From JANLSE01 sp038214135 (GTDB taxonomy: Bacteria; Chloroflexota; Chloroflexia; Chloroflexales; Roseiflexaceae), in NCBI GenBank assembly GCA_038214135.1, contig JBBQSD010000072.1:1-29043 (forward strand): 29,043 nucleotides of DNA, in the 5' to 3' direction. The notes beneath the pieces are model-generated. The model was not told where the DNA came from, did not search any database, and saw only the letters and a list, made by a program, of their open reading frames with translations. Positions 1-7,296 of the stretch are shown piece after piece. The position numbers were made by a program, and so were the translations under genes. Every line of letters starts with the position of its first letter. Position 1 is the stretch's first letter.

Positions 1-177
1 TGGGATGTGGGTAAGGTTGGCAAATTCAAGGATCTGACGTGTGTTGCGCAGCGTCGCGGAAAGCGGCGCGTTGCCGTGGGTGACGGTGATACCCACCAGA
101 TCGAGCGTGCGTGCAGCCAGGAGAATGGCCATGACATCATCGAGGCCAGGGTCACAATCAAGGATTGTTGCTGTCAT
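1..177 (-). CDS. Nucleoside hydrolase (IUNH family), N-terminal part, cut by window edge
   Basis: The minus strand encodes 59 residues from an ATG at 177 to the window edge without a stop. The start reads MTATILDCDPGLDDVMAILL, which carries the DxDxGxDD calcium-binding signature (D7, D9, D13, D14) that opens inosine/uridine-preferring nucleoside hydrolases. It is followed by the family-typical GITVTHGNAPL stretch. Such enzymes hydrolyse the N-glycosidic bond of nucleosides to ribose and a base in the cytoplasm. A full-length member has about 310 residues, so roughly four fifths lies outside the window. The gene is 33 bp downstream of the next minus-strand gene and may be cotranscribed with it. 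The ribosome binding site is weak. Substrate preference cannot be judged from this part. Confidence 0.88.
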   Translation of the reverse strand, partial: MTATILDCDPGLDDVMAILLAARTLDLVGITVTHGNAPLSATLRNTRQILEFANLTHIP

Positions 178-210
178 TGGAGGGTTGCCTTATCTGAATA
201 ATCACTATTC

Positions 211-531
211 CTAATTTTGCCGTAATGGAATATGCAGCGAGTAATGGCGAAATTGGTGGGATAGTGGCCCCGTTTGGTACACAAACCAGATCGTATAGGC
301 AGAATGCTCATTCGGTCGCATTCGGTTTAGCGCACATGGTTCCCAGATCGGCCTGCACTCCTGATCACGGATCGGTGCCGCTGAAATAGCGAGCGGGCCA
401 ACACTGAATGTGACCCTTGGTGCCGCGAGGACATTGGCCTGAACGAACCCAAACCCAAGCCCACATCCAAACAGCAATACCAGGCACAACCCGGCGACAA
501 ACAGGATTCCTGCACATGCTCTGCGCTGCAT
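211..531 (-). CDS. Small exported or lipoprotein-like hypothetical protein
   Basis: This 106-residue reading frame has a good ribosome binding site (GGAGG, five bases before the ATG). Its N-terminus is signal-peptide-like: basic MQRRA, then a hydrophobic run of about 20 residues ending in LLFGC. The cysteine at about position 23 resembles a loose lipobox, so the product may be a lipoprotein or simply secreted. The mature part has two more cysteines in ECRPIWEPC and no family I recognise. It lies between the large membrane protein gene upstream and the nucleoside hydrolase downstream on the same strand. I regard it as probably real because of the RBS and leader, but a spurious ORF is possible. 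Confidence 0.5.
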   Translation of the reverse strand: MQRRACAGILFVAGLCLVLLFGCGLGFGFVQANVLAAPRVTFSVGPLAISAAPIRDQECRPIWEPCALNRMRPNEHSAYTIWFVYQTGPLSHQFRHYSLHIPLRQN

Positions 532-550
532 AGGGGCCTCCAGTTTGTAG

Positions 551-640
551 GAGTCAGAAGTCAGGAGTCAGGAGTCGAGTGTTGTGCCGCAAACCTTGCT
601 TACACGCTATTCTGAATTCTGACTCCTGACTCCTGAATAC
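551..640. repeat. Inverted pair of heptamer (AGTCAGG) arrays
   Basis: Tandem 7-mers of the AGTCAGG type run from 551 to 578, and their reverse complement runs from about 619 to 639. Positions 561-576 and 621-636 are a perfect 16-bp inverted repeat around a 44-base loop. It sits just downstream of the stop codon (640-642) of the minus-strand membrane protein gene. It could act as a 3' stem-loop for that transcript, but no T-run follows it. Confidence 0.8.
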
Positions 641-2583
641 TATCGCAACAACGGCACCATGGACATCTGTACATCCATAAATGTGCCATTATACCAGGCT
701 GCACAGCCCTGCACGACCATCAGAACGGCGATTGCCCAGGCAACCATATTACCAAGCCGCCCTCGTTGTGCCAGGTATTCGAGTACAAGCGCGATCACAA
801 TACATGCGATTGGCGCAAGAAACACAAGATAGCGCACCTGTAGCCCTGTGACGAGTTCGACACCACAAAATGCCAGGGCTGCGATGATCCAGGCACTACC
901 TACCTCGCCAGCACCGGCTGAAAATGTGCGATTCCGCCACCCAAGCAGCAGGCCAATTGGCAGCAGCGCTAGCCCAATCTGGTAGAACGAGATCTGATAT
1001 GCCCGCCAGATCAAGCCATACGAGACATAGCGCTCGCTGGCAACCCGCTCGCCGACCTTGGTTGCCTCCTGGATTTTGAGGGTCAGTTCTGGGCCATACA
1101 CAAAGATAAGCCCAACAAGTCCAGCAATACCAAGTGCAATCGTCAGACGCAGCCAGTTGGATGGGCTGAGTATGCCGCGCCAGCGCAGTAGCACCCATAC
1201 TAGGCCAAGCCATGCAATCGCCAGGATCGATACGCCAATATGGCTGAGCAGCGCCAATGCCAACAGGGCACCTGCTACAGCAAAAGCCGGTGAGCGTGGC
1301 CGCCGAATGCCAATCAGCAGCGCCAGGGCCAATGGAGCCATGAGTGCCTGCCCAAACACCTGCGCGCTATGCCCCCAGTACAGCGATGTCAGCATCACTG
1401 GCAGTGCCGCATACAGCAACCCGGCGAATAATGCGGCCCGCTCGGAAGCACCAGCAGCCCGTGCCAGCGCAATCACGGCCAGGCCAGCAATGCCATCCAC
1501 GAATGCGTTGCCACCCTGCACCAGTAGCGTGGGCGGAATACCAAGCAGCAAGGCCGGCAGGAGCGCCAGATATGGCCCAGGCGGATAGATTGTCACACCA
1601 CTGCGGAACTCAAAGGAACGATTGGTTGAGATCAGTGTTCCACCAATTGTTCGGATCAGCCGCTCGACATTCAGCGGCAGATCATGGGCCTGATAGAGTG
1701 GGTAGAGCGCACCAATCAGCCGGATCAGGCAGCCAAGCAGTGTGAGCGCAATCGCAGCCCGAACGAAATGGGGATCGATACCCAACGCCTGTGCCCGTCG
1801 TTCCGCAATCGGTAGCAACAACAGCACCAGAATCGTCGCTGGCCCAAGGGCAAGCACCAACCGTAGCAGGTAAGTAAACGTGAACGATGGGGCGAGCCAT
1901 GTCAATAGAAACATGCCGATTGCCGTACTGATCGGCAGCAGTGACTGCACAATCGGCAGCAATCGTAATCGTTGGGCGAGCAGCGTGCATAAGGCCAGCA
2001 GGAGCAGTTCGACAAATGCCAGTGGTAGTGTTGGCAGTAGCGCGCCCGATCCAGGAACGCGCAGCGTCAGCCCTTCGAGGCGCACGCCGACTGGGCGCGG
2101 ATCGGGTGGGACAATCGCTGTTGGGCTGCTCAGGCGAATATTCAGCCTGCCAGATGCCGCAGATGGAGTTGCTAGCAAGACATGATAGACACGAGGATTG
2201 GGAGCGGCTAGCACAGTTAGCGTGTTCGTCGCATCACTGCCAATCGTAAACAGGATGGTTTCGATACCCGGCGGTGGCCCACCAAGCCAGAGCGTCACAC
2301 CAACTGGCCCGCTTCCAGGCAGATCAACAAGATATGCGGCGGTTGCTTCTGTCCAACGAAATGTGCGCTGGCCATCCTGCTCTATAGCATGCACGCCATT
2401 CAGGCGATATGCCGCCTCACGGCCATCGAGTGGCAGGCTGAGCACTCGGTTCTGCTGTGCTATCAAGCTCTGCGCAATCAACAGTAACACGAATATGAGC
2501 AAACCAAGCAACCATGGCATAGATGGCAGATATCGAACGAGAGGATGTTCTGCATGAGCTTGGCGCGAGGCGCGAGGTGACAT
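640..2583 (-). CDS. Large multi-pass membrane protein, GT-C (glycosyltransferase 39-like) fold suspected
   Basis: The 647-residue product starts at an ATG preceded by an AGAGAG ribosome binding site. A short basic N-terminus (MSPRASRQ) is followed by one membrane helix (about 25-43), then a soluble beta-rich domain of about 130 residues, then 10-12 hydrophobic helices to the C-terminus. A loop after the early helices contains YPLYQAHDLPLN and later TIYPPGPYLALLPALL, a layout reminiscent of lipid-linked-sugar glycosyltransferases of the GT-C superfamily, which often have YPP near the active-site loop. No catalytic aspartate pair can be assigned with confidence, so a transferase role is inference from topology only. 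It ends at a heptamer stem-loop and starts 14 bp after the DUF362-type gene, suggesting cotranscription with it. Confidence 0.8.
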   Translation of the reverse strand: MSPRASRQAHAEHPLVRYLPSMPWLLGLLIFVLLLIAQSLIAQQNRVLSLPLDGREAAYRLNGVHAIEQDGQRTFRWTEATAAYLVDLPGSGPVGVTLWLGGPPPGIETILFTIGSDATNTLTVLAAPNPRVYHVLLATPSAASGRLNIRLSSPTAIVPPDPRPVGVRLEGLTLRVPGSGALLPTLPLAFVELLLLALCTLLAQRLRLLPIVQSLLPISTAIGMFLLTWLAPSFTFTYLLRLVLALGPATILVLLLLPIAERRAQALGIDPHFVRAAIALTLLGCLIRLIGALYPLYQAHDLPLNVERLIRTIGGTLISTNRSFEFRSGVTIYPPGPYLALLPALLLGIPPTLLVQGGNAFVDGIAGLAVIALARAAGASERAALFAGLLYAALPVMLTSLYWGHSAQVFGQALMAPLALALLIGIRRPRSPAFAVAGALLALALLSHIGVSILAIAWLGLVWVLLRWRGILSPSNWLRLTIALGIAGLVGLIFVYGPELTLKIQEATKVGERVASERYVSYGLIWRAYQISFYQIGLALLPIGLLLGWRNRTFSAGAGEVGSAWIIAALAFCGVELVTGLQVRYLVFLAPIACIVIALVLEYLAQRGRLGNMVAWAIAVLMVVQGCAAWYNGTFMDVQMSMVPLLR

Positions 2584-2597
2584 ACATCTCTCTGTAA

Positions 2598-3500
2598 TCA
2601 GCCGTCAGCTATCAGTTTTGGGTCGTGATGATACACAGCAAACAATTGCCCCCAGGCGGTATCGTACAGCCAGCTTATATACCGCTCACGCTCCCCAGCC
2701 GTCCAGCGATCAACTGGATCGGAGGGCCGACCGATGCGCCTACCAGCCTGCTGGAACGATTGCATAATCGTTTGGGGAAAATCAGCAAGAGTATCAAGAA
2801 CCGTGCGCGCTGGCACCTGGTGGGCGTACCATCGCAATGCGGCCAGCTCGATATCGCCACATACGCTGATCTGGCCTGGGTGCGCTATGCCGATGCCGTG
2901 CTCGTGAGCAACCCGCAAATGCGGAATATCTTGCAATGGATCCAGCCCAAGCAGCGTTGCCGCAATCGCATCCGCCGCAACTGGATCGTATGAAGCAATC
3001 AGAATATTCCCAATCTCGGGGTGGCTGGATTGATTGGGCGGCCCATTGCCAACTGTTGTTCCATCAATAATGGCGAGGGTGCTTCGGTAACGAGCAAACT
3101 TCAATGCCAGGCCTGTCGCACCGGTAGCTAATCCTGTTTGACCACGGCGTAGTGTGGTCAGAAGCACGGCCATATCACTATGATCATATGAAGCGGCAGG
3201 CGCAAGTGCCAGATCTCGCGCAACCGGTTGGAGCGCATGCCAATCATTGGGATCATCTTGCGTCCGATGCAGACGCAATTGGCCATACTGGCGTGCTTGT
3301 AACGCACGAGCCACACCATCAAGCTGCCAGGGAGGCGTACTCTCGGCAGGAAATGGGTAGCGCCGCTCGATCACGGCAACCAGAAGCGCAGTGGATTCAG
3401 GGGTAAATGCTGGCAGGAGTAGGCTCAATAACCGATCATAATCGGCCCTGATCGTATCCGGGGATGTACGAACCATCGCAACAACTGGCTCAATGATCAT
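2598..3500 (-). CDS. DUF362-type protein
   Basis: The chosen start gives 300 residues beginning MIIEPVVAMVRTSPDTIRADYDRLL, which fits the usual N-terminal beta strand of DUF362 proteins. The frame is open 41 codons further upstream, but that extension overlaps the divergent promoter region. The diagnostic part is in the second half: IIDGTTVGNGPPNQ, then GNILIASYDPVAADAIAATLLGLDP and IPHLRVAHEHGIG, matching the family pattern of a DG..GNGP loop followed by a DPVA.D segment. No ferredoxin-type cysteine cluster is visible, although some relatives carry one. The biochemical role of the family is poorly defined. The gene is 14 bp upstream of the membrane protein gene and divergent from the one at 3697. 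Confidence 0.72.
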   Translation of the reverse strand: MIIEPVVAMVRTSPDTIRADYDRLLSLLLPAFTPESTALLVAVIERRYPFPAESTPPWQLDGVARALQARQYGQLRLHRTQDDPNDWHALQPVARDLALAPAASYDHSDMAVLLTTLRRGQTGLATGATGLALKFARYRSTLAIIDGTTVGNGPPNQSSHPEIGNILIASYDPVAADAIAATLLGLDPLQDIPHLRVAHEHGIGIAHPGQISVCGDIELAALRWYAHQVPARTVLDTLADFPQTIMQSFQQAGRRIGRPSDPVDRWTAGERERYISWLYDTAWGQLFAVYHHDPKLIADG

Positions 3501-3611
3501 AGAATAACGTGACCTCACCCGGACAACATGCCGCCGTAGTATACGCTCCTGACCAATGGGCGTCAAACGACAGATGTTCGGAAAAAGTAAAAAACATGTG
3601 CTAATATGCGC

Positions 3612-3640
3612 TTGACTCGACACGCATGTTCTGATATACT
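3612..3640 (+). promoter_or_regulatory. Sigma-70-like promoter for the gene at 3697
   Basis: A -35 box TTGACT (3612-3617) and a -10 box TATACT (3635-3640) are separated by exactly 17 bp. Each box matches consensus at five of six positions. The predicted start near 3647 leaves a leader of about 50 bases before the ATG at 3697. This is the best promoter match I found in the window. Confidence 0.75.
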
Positions 3641-3696
3641 GCGTCTACCGAAAACAAGAACGTTTGTTTGTATTATGTGTTCAGGAGGTACCACCG

Positions 3697-4233
3697 ATGG
3701 CAGTTCAAAGCCGAGATTTACGCAGCCCGGTGCGTTCAGGCGGTAGCAGCGTACGCCCATTGGTCGCGGCCCCGAGGGTATCCCTGCACACATTTGTGTA
3801 TGTGATCACATGCTTGCTGGCGTTGCTCGCAATCTATGCCATCATGGGCAATGTTGTGAGCTGGGGTCGTGAGCGGATCGATGATATTCGTTACGGAACG
3901 CCACGAACCTTTCATATCGATGAAGTTGTTGGCCATAATGATGGTGCCGGGACACCATCGCACTTCATTGCCATGAACCTGAACCGCCAGGTGGTTGTGA
4001 TCGAAATCCCAGGCGGGGAAACCGATAAGATGCGGACGATCACCGGCCCATACCTCGTTGGCGCAGGCGAGGACAAGACGCCGGTGCTGGTGAGTTTCGA
4101 TGATATCAATGGCGATGGTTCCCGCGACATGATCGTGAATGTAAAAAATGAAGCAATAGTCTTTCTCAACAGCGATGGCGAGTTCAAAGAGATGACCCCC
4201 GAAGATCGGGCACGCATGGCTGCTGGGCAATAG
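3697..4233 (+). CDS. Membrane-anchored protein with a single FG-GAP/VCBS-like calcium loop
   Basis: The start at 3697 is set by a strong AGGAGGT ribosome binding site seven bases upstream; the longer frame from 3664 includes that site and is unlikely. The 178-residue product has a basic, Ser/Pro-rich N-terminus, one membrane helix (about 32-54), then an extracytoplasmic beta-rich domain. Residues 134-147 read FDDINGDGSRDMIV, the DxNxDGxxD loop typical of FG-GAP/VCBS repeats and other calcium-binding loops. Normally many such blades occur together; here there is one, perhaps two (a weaker copy near 85-105). The gene stands alone between a clear promoter and terminator, so it is a monocistronic unit. 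Function unknown; a surface or envelope role is inferred. Confidence 0.75.
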   Translation: MAVQSRDLRSPVRSGGSSVRPLVAAPRVSLHTFVYVITCLLALLAIYAIMGNVVSWGRERIDDIRYGTPRTFHIDEVVGHNDGAGTPSHFIAMNLNRQVVVIEIPGGETDKMRTITGPYLVGAGEDKTPVLVSFDDINGDGSRDMIVNVKNEAIVFLNSDGEFKEMTPEDRARMAAGQ

Positions 4234-4347
4234 GGCGCATAAAGGCGCACAACTGCACTATTTGGGGCGAGTATTTGAACTAAGAATGAGTAGTAGCACA
4301 TGAGGGCAGGTTTCTACCTGCAATGAATTGATGCACAATCTATAAAC

Positions 4348-4382
4348 GGGGTCGTCGGCTATTAGCCGCGGCCCCATTTTGT
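4348..4382 (+). terminator. Rho-independent terminator
   Basis: GGGG at 4348-4351 pairs with CCCC at 4372-4375, continued inward by TCGTCGGCT against AGCCGCGG with one bulged base and a three-base loop. The stem is followed by ATTTTGTTGTGT. It lies about 115 bp after the stop of the gene at 3697-4233. Confidence 0.8.
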
Positions 4383-4494
4383 TGTGTGTATTCTGAAGGG
4401 TTGTACGGAAGCGATCTATCGCGTCCCTGCGGATGGCTACCGATCACATGTACTCGGACGGACTACTAGTATAGCATATGTGACCCTCTACGAA

Positions 4495-4526
4495 CGGGCG
4501 ATCATAGCATCCACTACAATCGCCCG
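4495..4526. other. Stem-loop in the convergent spacer 4234-4555
   Basis: CGGGCGAT (4495-4502) and ATCGCCCG (4519-4526) form a perfect 8-bp inverted repeat with a 16-base loop, 30 bp beyond the stop of the minus-strand DUF3307 gene. It may end that transcript, though no clear U-tract follows. Apart from this and the terminator at 4348, I see nothing coding in the spacer. Confidence 0.4.
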
Positions 4527-4555
4527 CCGAGTATCGATCCTGATCATCGGTGTCG

Positions 4556-5236
4556 TTAGCGCGGTAGTATCAGCAGTATGGCTCCCAGCGATGCCGCAAC
4601 AATGATGACGGTCAGCATACCAGTTGGCGCATCGAGCGGGTGGCGAGAGAATGGCTTTCGTGTTGCGACAGTCAGGCCAACTAGTGCAGCAGGCAGGGCC
4701 AGAACGCCACTGACCAGCATCAATGAAACCACGCCAAACCCGGCAACCAAGCAACGCAGGCGGGCTTTGCCAGCCAATGCTAAGTAATCGAAGCGCGGAT
4801 CGAGCCAGACCATCACTGCGATTGGGGTTGCAAAGGCTGCCACCACATACACAGCAGCAACAATGGCCATGTGCGCCGATGGTGATCCAGCAATTTCCCA
4901 CAGTTGATCGGGTGCTACCGAAAGGCTCAGTACAGTGATCAGCGTGACAACATGAATGACCTGATCGAGCATGAATGGAACAATCGGTGGGCCTGGGATG
5001 GTCTGCCCATGATTGACCTTCCACCAATCTGCGACAAAATGGATGGCCGTGATGATCAGCATGGCCGGCCAGAGTGTGCGCGCATCTGGATCAAGCAGCG
5101 GAAGCAGGGCCATGCACGCCAGAACAATACCACAATGAAGCGCCAGCCCATCGAAACGGCGTTTGCGCTGCACGATCCAATATGGTTGAAGGATGAAATC
5201 GGCCACCAGATGGGCCAGCAAAAATAGATAGAACAT
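4556..5236 (-). CDS. DUF3307 family integral membrane protein
   Basis: The start at 5236 (MFYLFLLAHLVADFILQPYW) is preferred over an ATG seven codons upstream because an AGGGG ribosome binding site lies eight bases before it. The 226-residue product is strongly hydrophobic with about six membrane helices. The N-terminal LLAHLVADFILQ..WIVQRKRR, the IIxxIHFVADWWKV segment and the later FMLDQVIHVVTLI segment with its conserved H/D residues match DUF3307, a family of unknown function. It lies 43 bp downstream of the Crp/Fnr regulator gene on the same strand, so the two probably share a transcript. The C-terminal third (about 130-226) is a further hydrophobic extension I do not recognise. Confidence 0.75.
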   Translation of the reverse strand: MFYLFLLAHLVADFILQPYWIVQRKRRFDGLALHCGIVLACMALLPLLDPDARTLWPAMLIITAIHFVADWWKVNHGQTIPGPPIVPFMLDQVIHVVTLITVLSLSVAPDQLWEIAGSPSAHMAIVAAVYVVAAFATPIAVMVWLDPRFDYLALAGKARLRCLVAGFGVVSLMLVSGVLALPAALVGLTVATRKPFSRHPLDAPTGMLTVIIVAASLGAILLILPR

Positions 5237-5279
5237 AACTCTGCCCCTTTGCATCAATGATGTATCTGCAATGTATATG

Positions 5280-5993
5280 TCACGCTGCGTCGATGACTGC
5301 CCGTAACTGCGGGAGATTAAGAATACGAACCCGCGCCCGTTCCACCCGTACTAACCCTTGGTCGCGGAGTGCCGATAGCACCCGGTTGACTGTTTCGCGG
5401 GTTGTGCCACTCAATCGCGCCAGCTCATCCTGGGTCAGATCGAGATCGATCTGATGAATGCTTGTGCTATCAGCCTGCCGTTGTGAACGGCGGGTTGCCA
5501 GATCGAGCAATTGGCGGGCAACGCGTTGAGCAACAGGTGCGCTGGCGAGTTGTTCGGCATATTCATTACTCTGGCGCAATCGGATGGCCATCACTTCCAG
5601 GATTGATGCAGCAATTGGCGGGCATGTGTTGATCGTATGCAGGAATGCTGCCCGATGGAGCGTCAGCGTCGTTGTTGGCGTCATGGCCTCGGCACTCGCG
5701 GCACGTGGCTGACCATCCAGCAGCGCCAATTCGCCAAAGAAATCGCCATCACAGAAGACCGTCACGGCCAATTCTTGCCCAGCCGGACTCATCCGATAGA
5801 TGCGAACCTGCCCCTGAATGATGATATAGAGCGTGCTGCCAATACTCCCCTGGTGGAAGATTGTCTCACCGCGTTCGAAGTGCTGGGTGCCAACACTGAT
5901 TGCGAGAATCGTTTGCTGTTCTTCGGTTAGTTGTGAGAAGGCCGGCACACGTTGTAATAGCTGTTGCTTGTTCATCATTCCCTCCCGCGGCAT
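5280..5993 (-). CDS. Crp/Fnr family transcriptional regulator
   Basis: This 237-residue protein has an N-terminal cyclic-nucleotide-binding-type beta-roll (about 15-125) with the phosphate-binding-cassette-like segment GDFFGELALLDGQPRAAS (83-100; G87, E88 and R97 are the usual contact positions). A dimerisation helix follows (about 128-150), then a C-terminal winged helix with LTQDELARLSGTTRETVNRVLSAL as the recognition unit (about 187-210). No Fnr-type N-terminal cysteines are present, so an oxygen-sensing iron-sulfur cluster is unlikely; an effector such as cAMP is possible but unproven. The start at 5993 has AGGAG eight bases upstream; a second candidate (5975) has GGGAGG. It may regulate the divergent gene at 6104 or itself. 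Confidence 0.93.
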   Translation of the reverse strand: MPREGMMNKQQLLQRVPAFSQLTEEQQTILAISVGTQHFERGETIFHQGSIGSTLYIIIQGQVRIYRMSPAGQELAVTVFCDGDFFGELALLDGQPRAASAEAMTPTTTLTLHRAAFLHTINTCPPIAASILEVMAIRLRQSNEYAEQLASAPVAQRVARQLLDLATRRSQRQADSTSIHQIDLDLTQDELARLSGTTRETVNRVLSALRDQGLVRVERARVRILNLPQLRAVIDAA

Positions 5994-6015
5994 TCGTTCC
6001 GCTCCTGATGTAACA

Positions 6016-6056
6016 ATTATAGGCTGATGCTGTCACCAGTCTATGATCATTGTCAC
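6016..6056 (-). promoter_or_regulatory. Probable promoter of the Crp/Fnr gene with flanking GTGACA repeats
   Basis: On the minus strand TATAAT (plus 6016-6021) is preceded at 16 bp by TAGACT (plus 6038-6043), a reasonable sigma-70 pair 23 bp ahead of the ATG. GTGACA occurs twice on the minus strand (plus 6031-6036 and 6051-6056), 20 bp apart centre to centre, bracketing the -35 box. Repeats in that position could be an operator, possibly for autoregulation. Confidence 0.5.
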
Positions 6057-6103
6057 GTTGGCCGAACACGGGCAGGTACGAGGTTCTATGGTATCATTGC
6101 TGT

Positions 6104-6808
6104 ATGATCTGGACAATCTCCGACCTGCATCTTTCGTTTGCACAGCCGAAGCCGATGGACATTTTCGGCAACCGCTGGAAGGACCACCCAGAGCGGATCG
6201 CCACCAGTTGGCGGCAGCGCATCCGCGATGATGATGTGGTATTGGTGGCGGGCGATATTTCGTGGGCAATGAAAATTGAAGACGCATTAGTCGATCTACG
6301 CTGGATCGATGGATTACCAGGCCGGAAAGTCTTCTGCAAGGGCAACCACGATTTCTGGTGGGAGCGTGCGCGGCCACTGCGACCGATCCTACCACCATCG
6401 ATTGCGCTCGTCGAGGCCGATGCACTCGATATTGGCGAGGCGGTGATCTGTGGCACACGCGGCTGGCTGACACCAGAGACGCCAGGGTTTGCACCTGCGA
6501 CCGACATGCGGATCTATAATCGTGAGATTGGCCGGTTGGAACGGGCTCTCGCGGCTGCGGTTGCTCTGGCGGCGAATGCCAAGCCAATTGTTGTGCTGAT
6601 CCATTACCCGCCGTTTATCGACAAGCGACCAAGCGAATTTGCCCGCCGGATCGCTGCAGCTGGTGCTTCAGCGTGTATCTATGGCCATCTGCATCGCCCA
6701 GAGGATTGGGGCCAGGCCACCCAGGGGCTTGTCGATGGTGTGTTTTATCAACTCAGTGCCTGTGATTACCTTGGATTTGGGCCGGTGGGCGTGCGTGGAT
6801 TATCATAA
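6104..6808 (+). CDS. Calcineurin-like metallophosphoesterase
   Basis: The start at 6104 gives 234 residues beginning MIWTISDLHLSF, which places the first metal motif DxH (D7, H9) at the very N-terminus as usual for this family. The longer frame from 6050 adds an unrelated 18 residues. The remaining signatures are in order: GDISW (D51), GNHDFWW (N81, H82, D83), the histidine in VLIHYPP, and GHLH near residue 200. These bind the dinuclear metal centre that hydrolyses phosphomono- or diesters. The natural substrate is unknown. The RBS is weak. RidA follows after 12 bp, so the two genes are probably cotranscribed. Confidence 0.9.
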   Translation: MIWTISDLHLSFAQPKPMDIFGNRWKDHPERIATSWRQRIRDDDVVLVAGDISWAMKIEDALVDLRWIDGLPGRKVFCKGNHDFWWERARPLRPILPPSIALVEADALDIGEAVICGTRGWLTPETPGFAPATDMRIYNREIGRLERALAAAVALAANAKPIVVLIHYPPFIDKRPSEFARRIAAAGASACIYGHLHRPEDWGQATQGLVDGVFYQLSACDYLGFGPVGVRGLS

Positions 6809-6820
6809 AAAGGAGTGATT

Positions 6821-7201
6821 GTGGATCGTAGCGTGATTAAGACAGCCAATTCGCCACAGGCGATTGGCCCATATTCGCAGGCCATTGTTGCTGGCGACCT
6901 GGTGTTTTGTTCTGGCCAGATCCCGCTGACGCCGGATGGACAACTGGTTGAGGGCGATATCCTTGTGCAGACGCGCCAGGTACTCACGAATCTGAAGGTG
7001 CTGCTGGAAGCATCGGGAAGCTCATTGGAGCAGGTCGTCAAGACGACGGTGTTTCTGGCGGATATGAATGAGTTTGCGGCGATGAATGGCGTGTATGCCG
7101 AATTCTTTACCAATGCGCCGCCCGCCCGCTCAACGGTTCAGGTGGCACGATTGCCGCGCGATGTGTGCGTCGAGATCGAGGCGGTTGCGCTACTGGGGTA
7201 G
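6821..7201 (+). CDS. ridA: RidA family reactive intermediate/imine deaminase
   Basis: The product has 126 residues from a GTG start at 6821, five bases after AAAAAGGAG. A GTG at 6815 lies inside that ribosome binding site and is less likely. The sequence shows the RidA hallmarks: SPQAIGPYSQAIVAGDLVFCSGQIPL near the N-terminus, TTVFLADM in the middle, and APPARSTVQVARLPRDVCVEIEAVAL at the end. The arginine of PPARST and the glutamate of VEIEA are the residues that hold and hydrolyse 2-aminoacrylate-type imines. Known RidA proteins are cytoplasmic trimers that protect PLP enzymes from reactive enamines. Length and motifs are typical. It follows the phosphoesterase closely and precedes a TIM-barrel gene. 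Confidence 0.94.
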   Translation: MDRSVIKTANSPQAIGPYSQAIVAGDLVFCSGQIPLTPDGQLVEGDILVQTRQVLTNLKVLLEASGSSLEQVVKTTVFLADMNEFAAMNGVYAEFFTNAPPARSTVQVARLPRDVCVEIEAVALLG

Positions 7202-7215
7202 CTATATTGCTGATT

Positions 7216-7273
7216 CCCTCACCCCGCCCTACGGGCACCCCTCTCCCACTGGGAGAGGGGCCGGGGGTGAGGG
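7216..7273. repeat. C-rich palindromic repeat between ridA and the TIM-barrel gene
   Basis: An outer inverted repeat CCCTCACCCC (7216-7225) / GGGGTGAGGG (7264-7273) encloses a perfect 11-bp inner stem CCCCTCTCCCA (7238-7248) / TGGGAGAGGGG (7250-7260) with a one-base loop. Related copies occur near 8287-8392, 10815-10860, 12171-12210 and 20323-20366. In RNA it would form a very stable hairpin within the transcript leader of the following gene. Confidence 0.85.
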
Positions 7274-7296
7274 CAATCATTATTCAGAAGGCGACA

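Noticed and set aside
1058..1588. 176-residue plus-strand ORF
   Set aside because: Antisense to the large membrane protein gene, whose hydrophobic topology and codon pattern are convincing; the ORF shows Ser/Arg/Pro-rich shadow composition.
3501..3623. 41-codon N-terminal extension of the DUF362-type protein
   Set aside because: It lacks similarity to the family start and runs into the divergent promoter at 3612-3640.
4384..4605. 73-residue plus-strand ORF after the terminator
   Set aside because: No ribosome binding site, overlaps the end of the DUF3307 gene and shows no recognisable sequence.
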